NCBI GenBank assembly: GCA_015661825.1
Contig: DQVI01000135.1
Coordinates: 1 to 62,785, forward strand
Length of the DNA stretch: 62,785 nucleotides
Direction of reading: 5' to 3'
Source of the DNA: Novosphingobium capsulatum
GTDB taxonomy: Bacteria > Pseudomonadota > Alphaproteobacteria > Sphingomonadales > Sphingomonadaceae
The notes beneath the pieces are model-generated. The model made no database searches. It saw nothing but the letters and a program-made list of their open reading frames with translations, and was not told where the DNA came from. The position numbers were made by a program, and so were the translations under genes. Positions 17,431 through 26,600 of the stretch are shown here, in pieces; the stretch's first letter is position 1; each line of letters begins with the position of its first letter.

Positions 17431-19223
17431 CAAACCGGCGCCTTTCTCGCGCTCGTTTTCCTGCCTTGGCCGGGGCCATCGTGTCCCTGACCCTGGGAGC
17501 GAGCCTTGCCATTCCGGCCCCTGCCCACGCGAACAGCGCGGCGGCCGAATATTTCCGCAGCCGGGCCGACCGCTCGGCGGTCCCCACCCTGCTCAGCAAG
17601 GACGACCGGACTTATTACACCCAGCTCTTCGCCGCGATCGACCGCGGGGACTGGGCCAATGTCCAGTCGATGCTCGGCCAGCGCGCAGATGGCCCGCTCC
17701 ATGCCGTGGCCCGCGCCCGCTACTATCTGGCCGCCACATCACCCAAGGCCGATCTGGGCTCGCTGACCGACCTGCTGTCGCGCGCGCCCGACCTTCCGTG
17801 GTCGGACCAGCTTGGCCGCCTCGCGCTCAAGCGTGGCGCGCTCACCCTGCCGGTCATGCCCAGCACGCAGGCACTGGCCCCCCTGCCCGGCACCCCGCGC
17901 CGTACCCGCCCGCATTCGACCGCCGACGGCACCATGCCCGACAGCGTGGCCCAGGCCATTGTCGAGCGGATCAAGGCCGACGATCCCACCGGCGCGCGCG
18001 TCCTGCTCGACGGCGTCGACGCCATGCTTTCGCCCGATGCGCGTGCCGAATGGCGCCAGAAGATCGGGTGGAGCTTCTACATCGAGAACGACGATGCCAA
18101 TGCCCGGCTGATGGCCTTGTCGGCCACCGAAGGCAGCGGCCCGTGGGTGGCCGAGGCGCTGTGGACCGCAGGCCTTGCCAGCTGGCGCATGGACGACTGC
18201 ATGGCGGCTGCCGACAGCTTCCAGAAGGCCGCGCTTCAGGCATCGAACCCGGAACTGGTGTCTGCCGCCCACTACTGGGCCAGCCGTGCTTTCGTGCGGT
18301 GCCGCCAGCCCGAGAAGGTTGCCGAATCGCTGCGTCTGGCCGCGCGCAACCGCGACACGCTCTATGGCATGATGGCGGGCGAAGCGCTCGGCCTGCGCAA
18401 TGCGGCCACCACGTCCACCCCCGATTTCTCGCCGCAGGACTGGCAATCGCTGCGCGAGCTGAACAATGTGCGCCTCGCCGTCCAGCTTTCCGAAATCGGC
18501 GCCGATGGGCTGGCCGACGAAGTGCTGCGCTATCAGGCGCGGATCGGCAGCCCGTCGCAATATGCCCCGCTCTCGCGCCTCGCACGCGATCTCGGCCTGC
18601 CCTCGACCCAGTTGTGGATGGCCTACAATGCCCCGCCCGGCGCCCGCGCCGACGAGGCCGCGCGCTATCCGGCGCCCAAGTGGGTTCCGGCCAATGGCTG
18701 GAAGGTCGATCCGGCCCTGCTGTTCGCCCATTCGCTTCAGGAATCGAACTTCCGCACCGCCGTGATCAGCCCGGCTGGCGCGCGCGGGCTGATGCAGGTT
18801 CTTCCGGGCACCGCGCGCGACATGGCCCGCGCCGATCCGGCGATGACCGGCCTCGACAGCCAGCTCGACATGCCGGGGGTCAACCTCGCGTTCGGGCAGG
18901 CCTATCTGGCGCGCCTGCGCGACAACAGCGCGACCGGGGGCCTGCTGCCCAAGGTGATCGCCGCCTACAACGCCGGCCCCGCGCCGGTGAGCCGCTGGAA
19001 CACGCAAGTGAATGCCCAGGGCGATCCGCTGCTGTGGATGGAATCCATTCCCTATTGGGAAACGCGCGGCTATGTGTCCGCCGTGATGCGTAACTACTGG
19101 ATGTACGAGCGGCAGGCCGGCGGCCCGTCGGACAGCCGGATCGGCCTTGTCGAAGGCCTGTGGCCCCGTTTTCCGGGCCTTGAAGGCGGCAACAATATCA
19201 GGGTGGCCTCGCTTGCCCGTTGA
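17427..19223 (+). CDS. Soluble lytic murein transglycosylase
   Basis: A periplasmic enzyme that cleaves peptidoglycan glycan strands with 1,6-anhydro product formation. The 598-residue protein has a Sec signal peptide (hydrophobic run then PAPAHA-NS), a long alpha-helical superhelical region (about 60-400), and a C-terminal SLT domain with the catalytic Glu439 in SLQESNF, GLMQVLPGTA and AAYNAGP. The GTG start overlaps the stop of the upstream gene by 4 nt. moaB begins inside its last codons, so these genes form a tight plus-strand series. Confidence 0.93.
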   Translation: MTNRRLSRARFPALAGAIVSLTLGASLAIPAPAHANSAAAEYFRSRADRSAVPTLLSKDDRTYYTQLFAAIDRGDWANVQSMLGQRADGPLHAVARARYYLAATSPKADLGSLTDLLSRAPDLPWSDQLGRLALKRGALTLPVMPSTQALAPLPGTPRRTRPHSTADGTMPDSVAQAIVERIKADDPTGARVLLDGVDAMLSPDARAEWRQKIGWSFYIENDDANARLMALSATEGSGPWVAEALWTAGLASWRMDDCMAAADSFQKAALQASNPELVSAAHYWASRAFVRCRQPEKVAESLRLAARNRDTLYGMMAGEALGLRNAATTSTPDFSPQDWQSLRELNNVRLAVQLSEIGADGLADEVLRYQARIGSPSQYAPLSRLARDLGLPSTQLWMAYNAPPGARADEAARYPAPKWVPANGWKVDPALLFAHSLQESNFRTAVISPAGARGLMQVLPGTARDMARADPAMTGLDSQLDMPGVNLAFGQAYLARLRDNSATGGLLPKVIAAYNAGPAPVSRWNTQVNAQGDPLLWMESIPYWETRGYVSAVMRNYWMYERQAGGPSDSRIGLVEGLWPRFPGLEGGNNIRVASLAR

Positions 19224-19740
19224 TCCCGCCCGCACGTTCAAGCCCATCCAGATCGCGCTGCTCACCGTCTCGGACACACGCGGCCCCGACGAGGATACTT
19301 CGGGCGACATTCTGGCCCAGCGCATCCGCGACGCGGGCCACACCCTGTCCGCGCGCGCGCTCGAACGCGACGAGGCCGACCGCATCGCCACGCGACTCAA
19401 CAACTGGATCGACGATCCGGCCATTGACGCCGTGGTGATCACCGGCGGCACCGGCCTGACGGGCCGCGATGTCACGCCAGAGGCGCTCGACCGGGTAAAA
19501 ACGCGCGATATCCCCGGATTTGGTGAGTTGTTCCGCTGGATCAGTTACAAGACCATCGGTACCAGCACCATTCAGTCACGCGCTTGCGCCGTGGTGGCCC
19601 GAGGGACGTACATTTTCGCCCTGCCTGGCTCCAATGGCGCAGTGAAGGACGGTTGGGACGGCATCCTGGCCGAGCAGTTGGATAGCCGGAACCGGCCCTG
19701 CAACTTCGTGGAACTCATGCCGCGATTGCTGGAAAAATAA
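19213..19740 (+). CDS. moaB: Molybdenum cofactor biosynthesis protein B
   Basis: A MoaB/Mog-fold protein, presumed to adenylylate molybdopterin before molybdenum insertion. From the TTG at 19213 it is 175 residues, the normal size. Visible motifs are LLTVSDTRG, the acidic DTSGD, the nucleotide loop VITGGTGLTGRDVTPEA, FRWISYKTIGTSTIQSRA and ALPGSNGAVKDGW. The start overlaps the end of the transglycosylase gene by 11 nt. No other moa or moe genes are in the window. Confidence 0.93.
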   Translation: MPVDPARTFKPIQIALLTVSDTRGPDEDTSGDILAQRIRDAGHTLSARALERDEADRIATRLNNWIDDPAIDAVVITGGTGLTGRDVTPEALDRVKTRDIPGFGELFRWISYKTIGTSTIQSRACAVVARGTYIFALPGSNGAVKDGWDGILAEQLDSRNRPCNFVELMPRLLEK

Positions 19741-19742
19741 CC

Positions 19743-20159
19743 TTGCCACCGATTCACGATGCCAACCTGACCCTGCGTTTCTTTGGCGATGACCTTGATC
19801 CGGAATACCTGACCGAGCGCCTCGGCTGCCCGCCCGACGATTTCTCGGTCAAGGGCGACACCGCCACCTCGGAAAGCGGCGCGACCAGCGTTTCGGCAAC
19901 CGGGCGCTGGCTGCTGCGCGCCAGCGATCTCTATGCCAACGACATCGAGATGCAGATCGCCGAACTGCTCGACACGGTGACCGACGACCTGACCGTCTGG
20001 CACGACGTGACCACGCGCTATCAGGCCGACATGGTCGTGGGCCTGTTCATGCAGGCCGGCAACGAGAGCTTCACCCTCTCCCCCGGCGCGGTCGGCGCAC
20101 TGGCCGTGCGCGGCCTTGCCCTCCACTTCGACATCTACGACCACGGCATCACCGGCTGA
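19743..20159 (+). CDS. DUF4279 domain protein
   Basis: A 138-residue soluble protein that fits the DUF4279 family: a LTLRFFGDDLDPEYLTERLG opening followed by alternating strands and a C-terminal LHFDIYDHG strand. It starts with TTG only 2 nt after the moaB stop, so it is almost surely co-transcribed and possibly coupled. Function unknown; no catalytic residues are apparent. A strong terminator follows. Confidence 0.78.
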   Translation: MPPIHDANLTLRFFGDDLDPEYLTERLGCPPDDFSVKGDTATSESGATSVSATGRWLLRASDLYANDIEMQIAELLDTVTDDLTVWHDVTTRYQADMVVGLFMQAGNESFTLSPGAVGALAVRGLALHFDIYDHGITG

Positions 20160-20193
20160 GGCTTCATCAAGCCTCCGGCATCCCGGAAACGTG

Positions 20194-20225
20194 AACAGGG
20201 CCCGACCGGGCCCTGTTTCGTGTTG
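20194..20225 (+). terminator. Intrinsic terminator after the DUF4279 gene
   Basis: A 10-bp perfect stem AACAGGGCCC/GGGCCCTGTT (20194-20203 with 20208-20217) with a GACC loop is followed by TCGTGTT. It closes the UDG-like/transglycosylase/moaB/DUF4279 unit. Confidence 0.75.
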
Positions 20226-20275
20226 CAAGCCTGCCATTCAGTCTGCCAAGACTGCCCGAGCGAACGGCGGGGGAT

Positions 20276-20674
20276 ATGGAAGCCATGGAATTCATTTTTG
20301 AATTCGTGATGCAATTTTTTGGCGAAATCCTCCTCCAACTCTTTGTCGAGGTTCTGGCCAAGAGCCTCCTCTACAGCTTCGATCTCAAAAGCAGGCATCC
20401 GATCCACACCCTGTATTCAAGCGTCGGATTCACGATCCTCGGGGGCCTCGCAGGCCTGATCAGCCTGACTTTCGCCCCACATTCCTTCGTCACCAATCCT
20501 GTGCTGCGCAAAATCAACCTGGTCGTCACACCGCTTGCCGCTGGTGGCATCATCACCCTGCTCGGCAAAAGAAAGCGTCGATCAGGGATCGCGCCCGATG
20601 GTCTCGACAAGTTCAGCTATGCGTTCGTTTTTGCCTTCGCCATGGCACTCATCCGCTTCCTCTTCACACAGTGA
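20276..20674 (+). CDS. Orphan small membrane protein
   Basis: A 132-residue protein with an N-terminal acidic, very hydrophobic stretch (FEFVMQFFGEILLQLF), two further hydrophobic segments (about 50-66 and 80-95) and a C-terminal one (about 113-130), so three or four membrane spans. Its codons use far more A and T in the third position than its neighbours, for example runs of TTT and GAA near the start, which hints at foreign origin. I recognise no family. Flanked by a terminator upstream and tandem hairpins downstream, it looks like a stand-alone insert. Confidence 0.6.
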   Translation: MEAMEFIFEFVMQFFGEILLQLFVEVLAKSLLYSFDLKSRHPIHTLYSSVGFTILGGLAGLISLTFAPHSFVTNPVLRKINLVVTPLAAGGIITLLGKRKRRSGIAPDGLDKFSYAFVFAFAMALIRFLFTQ

Positions 20675-20680
20675 GGACTT

Positions 20681-20716
20681 GCTCCGAAACGGAGCGGCGG
20701 CAAGGTAGTCCTTGCC
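20681..20716 (+). other. Two tandem hairpins downstream of the orphan membrane protein gene
   Basis: GCTCCG/CGGAGC (20681-20695) and GGCAAGG/CCTTGCC (20699-20716) are perfect short stems; the second runs into a T-rich stretch. They may end transcription of the orphan gene just before the radical SAM promoter. Confidence 0.5.
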
Positions 20717-20721
20717 CATTT

Positions 20722-20736
20722 GTTCTTTTTATGTTC
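20722..20736 (+). promoter_or_regulatory. LexA (SOS) box upstream of the radical SAM gene
   Basis: GTTC-TTTTTAT-GTTC is an exact match to the alphaproteobacterial LexA operator, the direct repeat GTTC-N7-GTTC, ending 10 nt before the ATG at 20747. The AT-rich spacer could double as a -10 element, so LexA binding would block transcription. Chance occurrence of an 8-base pattern in 62 kb is possible, but position and spacer composition favour a real site. Confidence 0.6.
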
Positions 20737-20746
20737 CAATCAGGCC

Positions 20747-21835
20747 ATGGAACGAATCCGGGGCAGAGGTGCGCAATCGTGCGCGGTTCCCACGCGCTTT
20801 GGCCTTGCCACGCGCGAGGCTGATGGCGACTGGCGCGATGATGCGCTGGTCGTCGATGGTGCGCCGCCGCGCCTGCGCACGAGTGTCACGCCCGAATTCC
20901 CCAAGTCGGTCCTGACCTTCAACACCTCGCCCGACATCCCGTTCGACCGCTCGCTAAACGCCTATCGCGGGTGCGAGCATGGTTGCATCTATTGTTATGC
21001 GCGCCCCACCCACGCCTATCACGATCTCTCGCCCGGCCTCGATTTTGAAACCAAGCTGTTTGCCAAGCCGCAGGCCGCCGCCCTGCTGCGGCAGGCCTTT
21101 GCCAAGCGCGGCTATACCCCGCGCCCGCTCGCCATGGGGACCAACACCGATCCCTACCAGCCGATCGAGCGGGACTACCGGATCACCCGGCAGGTGCTCG
21201 AACTGTGCCTTGAGGTCGGCCATCCGGTGACGATCACCACGAAATCAGCGCGCGTGCTCGATGATCTGGACCTGCTGCGCGCGCTGGCTGCGCGGCGGCT
21301 GGTGGCGGTGGGGATCTCGATCACCAGCCTCGACCCGCGCCTGTCCTCGCTGCTCGAACCGCGTGCAGCCAGCCCGGCCAGGCGGCTCGATGCCCTCGCC
21401 CGGCTGGTCGAGGCCGGGGTGCCAGCCCATCTTGGGCTTTCCCCTGTCATTCCCGCCATTACCGACTGTTTTATCGAGGATATCCTGATGGAAGCGGGCG
21501 CACGCGGGGTGCGCTCGGCCAGCTGGATCATGGTCCGCCTGCCCCATGAAGTGGCACCGCTGTTTCGCGAGTGGCTCGACGTTCACTTTCCCGACCGGGC
21601 TGGCAAAGTCATGCACATCATCCAGTCGATGCGCGGGGGCAAGGACTACGAGGCGAGCTTTCACACCCGGATGAAGCCCAAGGGCGTCTGGGCCGATCTG
21701 GTGCGCACACGGTTCCGGCTGGGCGTGCGGCGCGCGGGGATTGCACAGGACAGGCTCGATCTGGACTGCGAACAGTTTCGCGCGCCTTCGCGCGATGGGC
21801 AGATGGATTTGCTCCAGCCGTTTTCGGATCTTTGA
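20747..21835 (+). CDS. PA0069-family radical SAM protein
   Basis: A 362-residue radical SAM protein of the PA0069 group, distantly related to spore photoproduct lyase. The [4Fe-4S]-binding motif CEHGCIYCYARP (C-x3-C-x2-C) is intact, preceded by the family segment SLNAYRGCEHG and followed by GTNTDPYQP and TITTKSARVL. The N-terminal RGRGAQS start supports the ATG at 20747. Its substrate is unknown. The LexA box directly upstream suggests DNA-damage induction and therefore a repair role. It is a single gene, with a palindromic repeat downstream. Confidence 0.88.
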   Translation: MERIRGRGAQSCAVPTRFGLATREADGDWRDDALVVDGAPPRLRTSVTPEFPKSVLTFNTSPDIPFDRSLNAYRGCEHGCIYCYARPTHAYHDLSPGLDFETKLFAKPQAAALLRQAFAKRGYTPRPLAMGTNTDPYQPIERDYRITRQVLELCLEVGHPVTITTKSARVLDDLDLLRALAARRLVAVGISITSLDPRLSSLLEPRAASPARRLDALARLVEAGVPAHLGLSPVIPAITDCFIEDILMEAGARGVRSASWIMVRLPHEVAPLFREWLDVHFPDRAGKVMHIIQSMRGGKDYEASFHTRMKPKGVWADLVRTRFRLGVRRAGIAQDRLDLDCEQFRAPSRDGQMDLLQPFSDL

Positions 21836-21886
21836 GATTCGTCCTGAGGTTTGAAATGCAAATCTGATTAGCACTGATTCACTTTG

Positions 21887-21974
21887 TCATTCCCGCGCAG
21901 GCGGGAATCCAGATTCCGTGCTTCGTTGCCGTGCGCGGCCCTCGTCACTGGATCCCCGCCTGCGCGGGGATGAC
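21887..21974. repeat. REP-like inverted repeat
   Basis: Two arms in opposite orientation, TCATTCCCGCGCAGGCGGGAATC at the left (21888-21910) and GATCCCCGCCTGCGCGGGGATGA at the right (21951-21973), each itself a stem-loop around GCGCAGGC/GCCTGCGC. This layout and wording are typical of dispersed bacterial REP-type palindromes. It lies between the convergent ends of the radical SAM and acyl-CoA ligase genes and may act as a transcription barrier. Confidence 0.75.
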
Positions 21975-22008
21975 GAGACATGGAACGAACATTCGGAATT
22001 TTCTGGAT

Positions 22009-23607
22009 TCACCAGACAAAATCCTGAAATTGCAGCCGTAAATGCTTCTTCGAGATTTTCCCTGTCGCTGTCAGCGGCAGGGCCTCGACGAAGACCACCG
22101 CATCGGGCAGCCACCATTTGGCCACCCGGCTGGCCAGATGGTCGATCACCTCCGCCACGCTCGCCTGCGCGCCCTCGCGCAAGACGACGACCAGCAGGGG
22201 CCGTTCGTCCCAGCGCGGATGGAGCAGGCCGATGGCCGCCGCCTGCGCGAGCGCGGGATGGCTGATCGCGGCGTTTTCCAGTTCGACCGAACTGATCCAT
22301 TCCCCGCCCGACTTGATCACGTCCTTGGTGCGGTCGGTGATCTGCAAGGTGCCGTCGGGGTGGAGGATCGCCACGTCGCCGGTGTCGAACCAGCCTTGCG
22401 CGTTCACGGCGTCGTGCTCGGCCCGGTAATAGCGCTCGATCACCCATGGCCCGCGCACTTGCAGCGCGCCGGGTGTCTGGCCATCGCGCGGGAGGACCTC
22501 AGCCGGATCGTCGAGCGAAACGCAGCGCATCTCGACGCCGAAAGGCGGGCGCCCCTGCTTGGACTTGAGCGCGAGGCGTTCGCCCGGTGAAAGATCGTCC
22601 CAGTTCCACGGCTCGCCCCCGGCGGTGCCGATGGGCGAGGTTTCGGTCATGCCCCAGGCATGGCTGACGCGCAGCCCCTGCGCCATGAACCGGGCGATCC
22701 GGTCGGGCGGCAGCGCCGAACCGCCGCACAGGACATCGCGCAAGGCAGGCGGGAAGCGTCCTTCGCGGTGGGCGTCGGCATAGTCGGCCAGCGCCAGCCA
22801 GACCGTCGGCACCCCGGCCAGCGAGGTGACGCCATGGCGCTCCATCAGGTCGGTCAGCACCGCCGGATCGGCGACCGCCGAGAAGACCAGGCTCGCCCCC
22901 ACCATCGCCGTGCCCCAGGGAATGCCCCAGCAGGCAGCATGGAACATCGGCACGACAGGCAACATGACCGAGCGGCTTTCCAGCGCGAAAATCTGCGGCT
23001 GAAGCACACCGAAAGCATGAAGCACGGTCGAGCGGTGCGAATAGAGCACGCCCTTGGGATCGCCGGTCGTGCCGCTGGTATAACTGAGCATGCAGGCCTC
23101 GCGCTCGTCGCCCTCGACCCAGCCTTCGGCCTCCGCCCCTTCGATCCAGTCGGCAAACAGCGGCGCAGGCCCGGCGCTGTCGAAGCAGACATAGTGCTCG
23201 ATGCTCGGCCAGTGCGGCTTCATCCGCTCGACCAGCGGGGCAAAGGCGGCGTCGAACAGCAGCACACGGTCCTGCGCATGGTTGACGATATAGGCCAGTT
23301 GATCGTCGAACAGGCGGGGGTTGAGCGTGTGGAGCACGGCGCCTGCCCCCGGCACGCCATACCAGGCGACCAGATGGGCGGCATGGTTCATGGCCAGCGT
23401 CGCCACGCGGTCGCCCGCGCCGATCCCGGCCTCGCGCAAGGTGCGCGCCAGCTTGAGCGCATCGACACGCACCTGCCCCCAGGTGGTCTGTGTCTCGCGC
23501 CCGTCGGCCCAGCGGCTCACGATGGCGCGGTGGCCATGTTCGCGCGCGGCATGGTCGATCAGGCGGCCCACGCGCAGCGGCCAATCCTGCATGGAACCCA
23601 GCAGCAT
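22009..23607 (-). CDS. Fatty-acyl-CoA synthetase (AMP-binding)
   Basis: An ANL-superfamily ligase that activates a fatty or related carboxylic acid with ATP and CoA. The 532-residue protein carries the P-loop-like SYTSGTTGDPKGV, the AWGMTETSP adenine-site motif, the WFDTGD hinge-domain motif, TDRTKDVIKSGGEWIS and the catalytic lysine in TGKISKKHLR. Length and overall layout fit medium/long-chain fatty-acid ligases. AGGG lies about 10 nt before the ATG. It is downstream of dnaE on the same strand with a 50-nt gap, but no functional link is evident. Confidence 0.9.
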   Translation of the reverse strand: MLLGSMQDWPLRVGRLIDHAAREHGHRAIVSRWADGRETQTTWGQVRVDALKLARTLREAGIGAGDRVATLAMNHAAHLVAWYGVPGAGAVLHTLNPRLFDDQLAYIVNHAQDRVLLFDAAFAPLVERMKPHWPSIEHYVCFDSAGPAPLFADWIEGAEAEGWVEGDEREACMLSYTSGTTGDPKGVLYSHRSTVLHAFGVLQPQIFALESRSVMLPVVPMFHAACWGIPWGTAMVGASLVFSAVADPAVLTDLMERHGVTSLAGVPTVWLALADYADAHREGRFPPALRDVLCGGSALPPDRIARFMAQGLRVSHAWGMTETSPIGTAGGEPWNWDDLSPGERLALKSKQGRPPFGVEMRCVSLDDPAEVLPRDGQTPGALQVRGPWVIERYYRAEHDAVNAQGWFDTGDVAILHPDGTLQITDRTKDVIKSGGEWISSVELENAAISHPALAQAAAIGLLHPRWDERPLLVVVLREGAQASVAEVIDHLASRVAKWWLPDAVVFVEALPLTATGKISKKHLRLQFQDFVW

Positions 23608-23657
23608 CCTTAATCCCTTTCTGTCCGGCGCTTTCGTTCCGGCTTCTTCGCGAAAGC

Positions 23658-26600
23658 CTATTTCACCAGCCGCAAGTGACTGTCGGCCTTGGCCGTCAGC
23701 GCCACATTGGCCAGCCCCTCGATCGGCAGCAGCCGTTCGATCAGGTCGGTGTCGAGCTTGAAATTGCGGCCCAGTCGCACGCGCGGGGCCTCGCCCGTGC
23801 CTGTGCGCAAGCGGGCGATCACTTCACCCTTGGCGTCCTCCTGCCGGGGCAGGAGCAGCGCGAGTTCGCGGATGGCCTCGACACTGCCCACGTCGAGCGT
23901 GAGGTGCATCCGCGCCGCGTTCGTTACCGAGGAGAGCGGGCGCCCGCCGCGCACGGTCACGCGCGGGGGCTCGTCGGCATTGGGACGGTCGAGTTCGACA
24001 TTGAGCAGGACGCAGGTTCCCTCGCGGGCCCACTGGACGAAATCGTCGACCAGCGATTCCTCGAAGCACGAGGCCGTGAACAGGCCGCTGCTGTCCGAGA
24101 AATCGGCCATGATGAAGTCCTTGCCGCGCTTGGTCTTGCGCTTCTGGACGTTCTCGACGAGCGCGGCCATGACCGCGCCCGAACGGCCCCCGCCGCCTTC
24201 TCCGGCGCCCGCCATCAGGCTGCCATAGGTCCGCGCGCCATTGGCGCTGGCGACCGCGCGATATTCCTCGACCGGGTGGGCGGCGAAATAGAACCCGAAG
24301 TTCTCGCGCTCGGCGGCCATCTGGTCGGCGCGGCTCCACGGTTTGGTTTCGACGAGGCGCGTTGCGGGCTGGTCGTGGCCGTCGCCACCGAACAGCCCGC
24401 CCTGCCCGGACGTGCGCGTGCGCACCGCCTCGTCGGTGACAGCCATCAGCAGTTCGGCGTTGGCGATGATCTTCGCGCGGTTGGTGTCGAGGCAATCGAG
24501 CGCGCCCGCCGCGGCCAGCGCTTCGAGCTGGCGGCGGTTCATCGAGCCTGCCGGGATGCGCTTGAACAGGTCGTCGAGCGTGGCGAAGGGCCCATTGGCC
24601 TCGCGCTCGGCAACGATGGCATCCATCGCCTTTTCGCCCACGTTGCGCAGGCCCGCGAGCGCATAACGCACCGCATGGCCATCGGTGGTGCGCTCGACCG
24701 TGAATTCGGCCTCCGACGCGTTGATGTCGGGCCCGGCCAGCGCGACCCCCTTGCGGCGCATGTCGTCGACAAAAACATTCAGCTTTTCAGACTGATGCAT
24801 ATCGAAGCACATGGAGGCTGCGAAGAATTCGTGGGGGTAGTGCGCCTTGAACCAGGCGGTGTGATAGGCCAGCAGGGCATAGGCTGCCGCGTGGCTCTTG
24901 TTGAAGCCATAGCCGGCGAACTTGTCGATCAAGTCGAACAGTTCGTTGGCCTTGCCCGCCTCGATGTCCGAAACCTCCTTGCAGCCCGCCACGAAACGCA
25001 GGCGCTGGGCATCCATTTCCGCCTGGATCTTCTTGCCCATCGCGCGGCGCAGCAAGTCAGCATCGCCCAGCGAATAGCCCGCCAGGATCTGCGCGGCCTG
25101 CATCACCTGTTCCTGATAGACGAAGATCCCGTAGGTTTCAGACAGGATGCCCGAAAGCTTGTCGTGTGGATATTCAATGCTTTCCAGCCCGTTCTTGCGA
25201 CGGCCGAACAAGGGAATGTTATCCATCGGGCCCGGACGGTAGAGCGAGACGAGCGCGATGATGTCACCGAAATTGGTGGGCTTCACCGCCGCAAGCGTGC
25301 GCCGCATGCCTTCGGATTCGAGCTGGAACACGCCGACCGTATCGCCAACCTGAAGCAGGCGGTAGACTTCCACGTCGTCGAGCGGAAGCTGCGAGAGATC
25401 GATGGTGATCCCCCGCTTGCCCAGAAGATCGACCGCCTTGCGTAAAACCGAAAGCGTCTTGAGGCCGAGGAAGTCGAACTTGACGAGGCCAGCGTCCTCG
25501 ACATGCTTCATGTCGAACTGGGTCACCGGCATGTCGGAGCGCGGATCGCGGTAGAGCGGCACGAGCTGGGCGAGTGGACGGTCGCCGATGACCACGCCCG
25601 CCGCGTGGGTCGAGGAGTTGCGCGGCAGGCCTTCGAGCTGCATGGCCAGATCGATCAGGCGCTTGACCTCGGGGTCGCGGTCATACTCGCGCTTCAGTTC
25701 CATCACCCCGTTGAGCGCGCGTTCGAGCGTCCACGGGTCGGTCGGGTGGTTGGGCACCATCTTGCACAGGCGGTCGGTCTGGCCATAGCTCATCTGGAGG
25801 ATGCGGCCCGTGTCGCGCAGCACGGCGCGGGCCTTGAGCTTGCCGAACGTAATGATCTGGGCGACGTGATCAGCGCCGTATTTCTGCTGGACATAGCGGA
25901 TCACTTCGCCGCGCCGGGTTTCGCAGAAGTCGATGTCGAAGTCGGGCATCGAGACGCGTTCAGGGTTGAGGAAGCGTTCGAACAGCAGGCCCAGCTTGAT
26001 CGGGTCGAGGTCGGTGATGGTCAGCGCCCAGGCCACCAGCGAGCCCGCGCCCGAACCACGGCCCGGCCCCACCGGAATATCGTGGTCCTTGGCCCACTTG
26101 ATGAAGTCGGCCACGATCAGGAAGTAGCCGCCAAAGCCCATGCGGTTGATGATCGCGATCTCGAATTCGAGGCGCTTGCGATAGTCGAGCACTTCCTCCC
26201 ACGCGCCGGCGGCGGCCAGTTCCGGGAACTGGGCCGGATCGGGCTCGGCATCGGGGCCCATGCACAGGACCTGCTCCAGTTCGGCGTGCGCCGCTTGCGG
26301 GTAATAGGACAGCAGGCGCGCGACGAGGCCGGTGCGGCTGTCGGCGGCACAGGCGCGGGCCTCGCCCTCCTTGTCACCCGCGAGGCTGGGCAGGATCGGC
26401 TTGCGCTTGGGCGGGATGCAGGCCGTGCGCTGGGCGACGACGAGGGTGTTGGCGAGCGCCTCGGGCACGTCGGCGAACAGCTCGGCCATGACCTCCATCG
26501 GCTTGACCCACCATTGCGGCGAGGAGCGCGGGCGGTCGGTGCTGTCGACGTGGGTCGAACTGGCGATGCACAGCATGGCATCGTGTGCGTCGTAGAAACC

